Source of the DNA: Propionivibrio dicarboxylicus
GTDB taxonomy: Bacteria > Pseudomonadota > Gammaproteobacteria > Burkholderiales > Rhodocyclaceae
Direction of reading: 5' to 3'
Assembly (NCBI RefSeq): GCF_900099695.1
Contig: NZ_FNCY01000010.1
Location: 1-64,000, forward strand
Length of the DNA stretch: 64,000 bases
Shown: positions 62,254 to 64,000 of the stretch, in pieces
Position numbering within the stretch: the first letter of the stretch is position 1
Layout: every line of letters starts with the position of its first letter
Notes under the pieces: generated by a model
Seen by the model: only the letters and a program-made list of their open reading frames with translations
Told to the model about the DNA's origin: nothing
Database searches by the model: none
Program-made: the position numbers and the translations under genes

Positions 62254-62328
62254 TGCGGACCGGCGTTGATGCCAAAAGCGTGGAAGAAATTACGAAGTGA
62301 TCGATGTAATCAACTGGAGGAAGCAGTA

Positions 62329-64000
62329 ATGGCCAAAGGCAAGAAAACGGCTGACAAGGCGAAAGCGGTCGGCGTCAGCGAAAACGAGACGACGGTGGCA
62401 GCACGGCCGGTTCGCGAGAATGCCTGGGAGGGATTCGAAGCCGGGATCTGGGCGAAGGAAATCAACGTCCGCGATTTCATTCACCGCAACTACACCCCGT
62501 ACCACGGCGACAACACCTTCCTGGCACCGGCCACCGAGCGCACGCAAAAGCTGTGGACCCAGGTCCTGGCGCTCTATAAGGAAGAACTCGACAAGGGCGG
62601 CGTGATCGATGCCGATACGCATGTCGTCGGCAATATCGCGACGCACGCCGCCGGTTACATCGACGCCAAGCTCGAGAAGATCGTCGGTCTGCAGACCGAC
62701 AAGCCCCTGAAGCGGGCGATGATGCCGTTCGGCGGCATCCGCATGGCGGCCCAGGCGCTGAAGGAATACGGCTACAAGATCGATCCCGAGATCGAGCGCG
62801 TCTTCAGCGAATATCGCCGCACGCATAACCAGGGCGTTTTCGATGCCTATACCGAAGACATGATGCGCGCGCGCAATTCGGCGATCATCACCGGTCTCCC
62901 GGACGCCTACGGACGTGGACGCATCATTGGCGACTATCGCCGTGTCGCGCTCTACGGTCTTGATCGTCTGGTCGAGGACAAGAAATCGCAGAAGCATGAA
63001 CTGCGTCTGGACGTGATCAAGGAAGAGACGATCCGTCTGCGCGAAGAACTCTCGCGTCAGATCATGGCGCTCGAAGAGCTCGGCCAGATGGCGCAAAGCT
63101 ATGGCTTCGACATCGCCAAGCCGGCCCGCAACGCCCAGGAAGCGATCCAGTGGACCTATTTCGGTTACCTGGCGGCGATCAAGGAGCAGAACGGCGCCGC
63201 GATGTCGCTCGGCCGTGTCAGCACTTTCCTCGATATCTACGTCGAGCGCGACATCCAGGAAGGCCTGCTGACCGAAGTCGAAGCGCAGGAACTCGTCGAT
63301 GACCTGATCATCAAGCTGCGCATGGTCCGCTTCCTGCGCACGCACGACTACAACGCGCTGTTCTCGGGCGACCCGACCTGGGTGACCGAGGCGATCGGCG
63401 GCGTCGGCATCGACGGCCGTCCGCTCGTGACGAAGAACAGCTTCCGCTTCCTGCACACGCTGACGACGCTCGGCCCGGCACCGGAGCCGAACCTGACTGT
63501 GCTCTGGTCGCACCTGTTGCCGCAAGGCTTCAAGGATTACTGCGCCCAGCAATCGATCGACACCAGCTCGATCCAGTACGAAAACGACGACTTGATGCGT
63601 CAGTACTGGGGTGACGATTATTCGATCGCCTGCTGCGTCTCGGCGATGCGCACCGGCAAGCAGATGCAGTTCTTCGGCGCTCGCGTCAACCTCGCCAAGG
63701 CCTTGCTCTACGCGATCAACGGCGGTCGTGACGAAGTGACTGGCAAGCAAGTGACGACGCCGTTCGCGCCGATCACGGCCAACGTCCTCAACTTCGACGA
63801 AGTGATGTCGCGCTTCGATCACATGATGGACTGGCTCGCCGGCACCTATGTCAATGCGCTGAACGTCATCCACTATATGCACGATCGTTATGCCTACGAG
63901 CGCATCGAAATGGCGCTCCATGACATGCACATCCTGCGCACGATGGCCTGCGGCATCGCCGGCCTGTCGGTGGTGGCGGACTCGCTGTCGGCGATCCAGT
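62329..64000 (+). CDS. pflB: Pyruvate formate-lyase (glycyl radical enzyme), 3' end outside window
   Basis: 557 residues are visible of about 760, from ATG 62329 with GGAGG at 62316-62320. The catalytic Cys-Cys pair is C435-C436 in [23 protein letters not shown], the pair unique to PFL among glycyl radical enzymes; also [17 protein letters not shown]. The radical Gly motif lies beyond the right edge. It cleaves pyruvate and CoA to acetyl-CoA and formate without oxygen. It needs the activase PflA, not seen here but probably further right. A 20-residue Lys/Ala-rich N-terminal extension precedes the usual start of homology. Confidence 0.95.
   Translation, partial: MAKGKKTADKAKAVGVSENETTVAARPVRENAWEGFEAGIWAKEINVRDFIHRNYTPYHGDNTFLAPATERTQKLWTQVLALYKEELDKGGVIDADTHVVGNIATHAAGYIDAKLEKIVGLQTDKPLKRAMMPFGGIRMAAQALKEYGYKIDPEIERVFSEYRRTHNQGVFDAYTEDMMRARNSAIITGLPDAYGRGRIIGDYRRVALYGLDRLVEDKKSQKHELRLDVIKEETIRLREELSRQIMALEELGQMAQSYGFDIAKPARNAQEAIQWTYFGYLAAIKEQNGAAMSLGRVSTFLDIYVERDIQEGLLTEVEAQELVDDLIIKLRMVRFLRTHDYNALFSGDPTWVTEAIGGVGIDGRPLVTKNSFRFLHTLTTLGPAPEPNLTVLWSHLLPQGFKDYCAQQSIDTSSIQYENDDLMRQYWGDDYSIACCVSAMRTGKQMQFFGARVNLAKALLYAINGGRDEVTGKQVTTPFAPITANVLNFDEVMSRFDHMMDWLAGTYVNALNVIHYMHDRYAYERIEMALHDMHILRTMACGIAGLSVVADSLSAIQ

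Overview
The window reads as chromosomal DNA of a GC-rich betaproteobacterium, most probably Rhodocyclales-like. This rests on the gene order ftsH-folP ... glmM-tpiA-secG-tRNA-Leu(GAG)-nuoA-N, the carAB-greA-yhbY-rlmE-ftsH run, bamE-dapB, and strong GC bias at third codon positions. A genus cannot be fixed from this sequence alone. TRAP uptake, pyruvate formate-lyase and a full NADH dehydrogenase together suggest a facultative organism with both respiration and mixed-acid fermentation. I see no rRNA, CRISPR array, insertion sequence or phage gene.

Layout. (1) 1-4319 is an accessory catabolic island. A left-truncated acylating aldehyde dehydrogenase is divergent from a PcaU/PobR-like IclR regulator, followed by an HPPD-like vicinal-oxygen-chelate protein and a xylose-isomerase-like TIM barrel that overlap by ATGA. 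Both last proteins have unusual residues where metal ligands are expected. A three-repeat operator sits on the iclR promoter. (2) 4320-7304 holds ppiD and convergent fabI, separated by a bidirectional terminator. (3) 7496-15225 is a peptide-type ABC importer (binding protein, two permeases, fused double ATPase, plus a possible 56-residue protein) followed by an L-2-hydroxyacid dehydrogenase of unclear specificity. (4) 15296-21149 contains a Cache-type chemoreceptor with a C-terminal hemerythrin domain, an HtrA-like protease, MltD and a SprA-like putative metalloprotease. (5) 21246-31680 is housekeeping: bamE, dapB, carA, carB, greA, yhbY, rlmE, ftsH, folP. (6) 31792-38065 is an insertion in the usually adjacent folP-glmM pair: a CYTH-CHAD protein, a DctPQM TRAP transporter and an EAL-CBS-GGDEF protein. 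(7) 38167-55900 is glmM, tpiA, secG, tRNA-Leu(GAG) and the 14-gene complex I operon nuoA-N. (8) 55968-60993 has a Nudix hydrolase convergent with an operon (TonB-dependent receptor, YfiR-like periplasmic protein, YfiN-like GGDEF-EAL protein). (9) 61399-64000 is focA and pflB, the latter cut by the window edge.

The genes combine into recognisable physiology. CarAB, DapB, FolP, FabI, GlmM and TpiA supply core precursors. BamE, PpiD, the HtrA-like protease and MltD maintain the envelope. Nuo oxidises NADH, while FocA-PflB provide the anaerobic route from pyruvate to formate. Signalling is rich: one oxygen-type chemoreceptor and two c-di-GMP proteins, one of them apparently tied to an outer-membrane receptor through YfiR.

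The least ordinary parts are the IclR-controlled island at the left edge, the receptor-YfiR-GGDEF/EAL operon with its long structured leader, and a perfect 14-bp inverted repeat centred between the divergent receptor and focA promoters.
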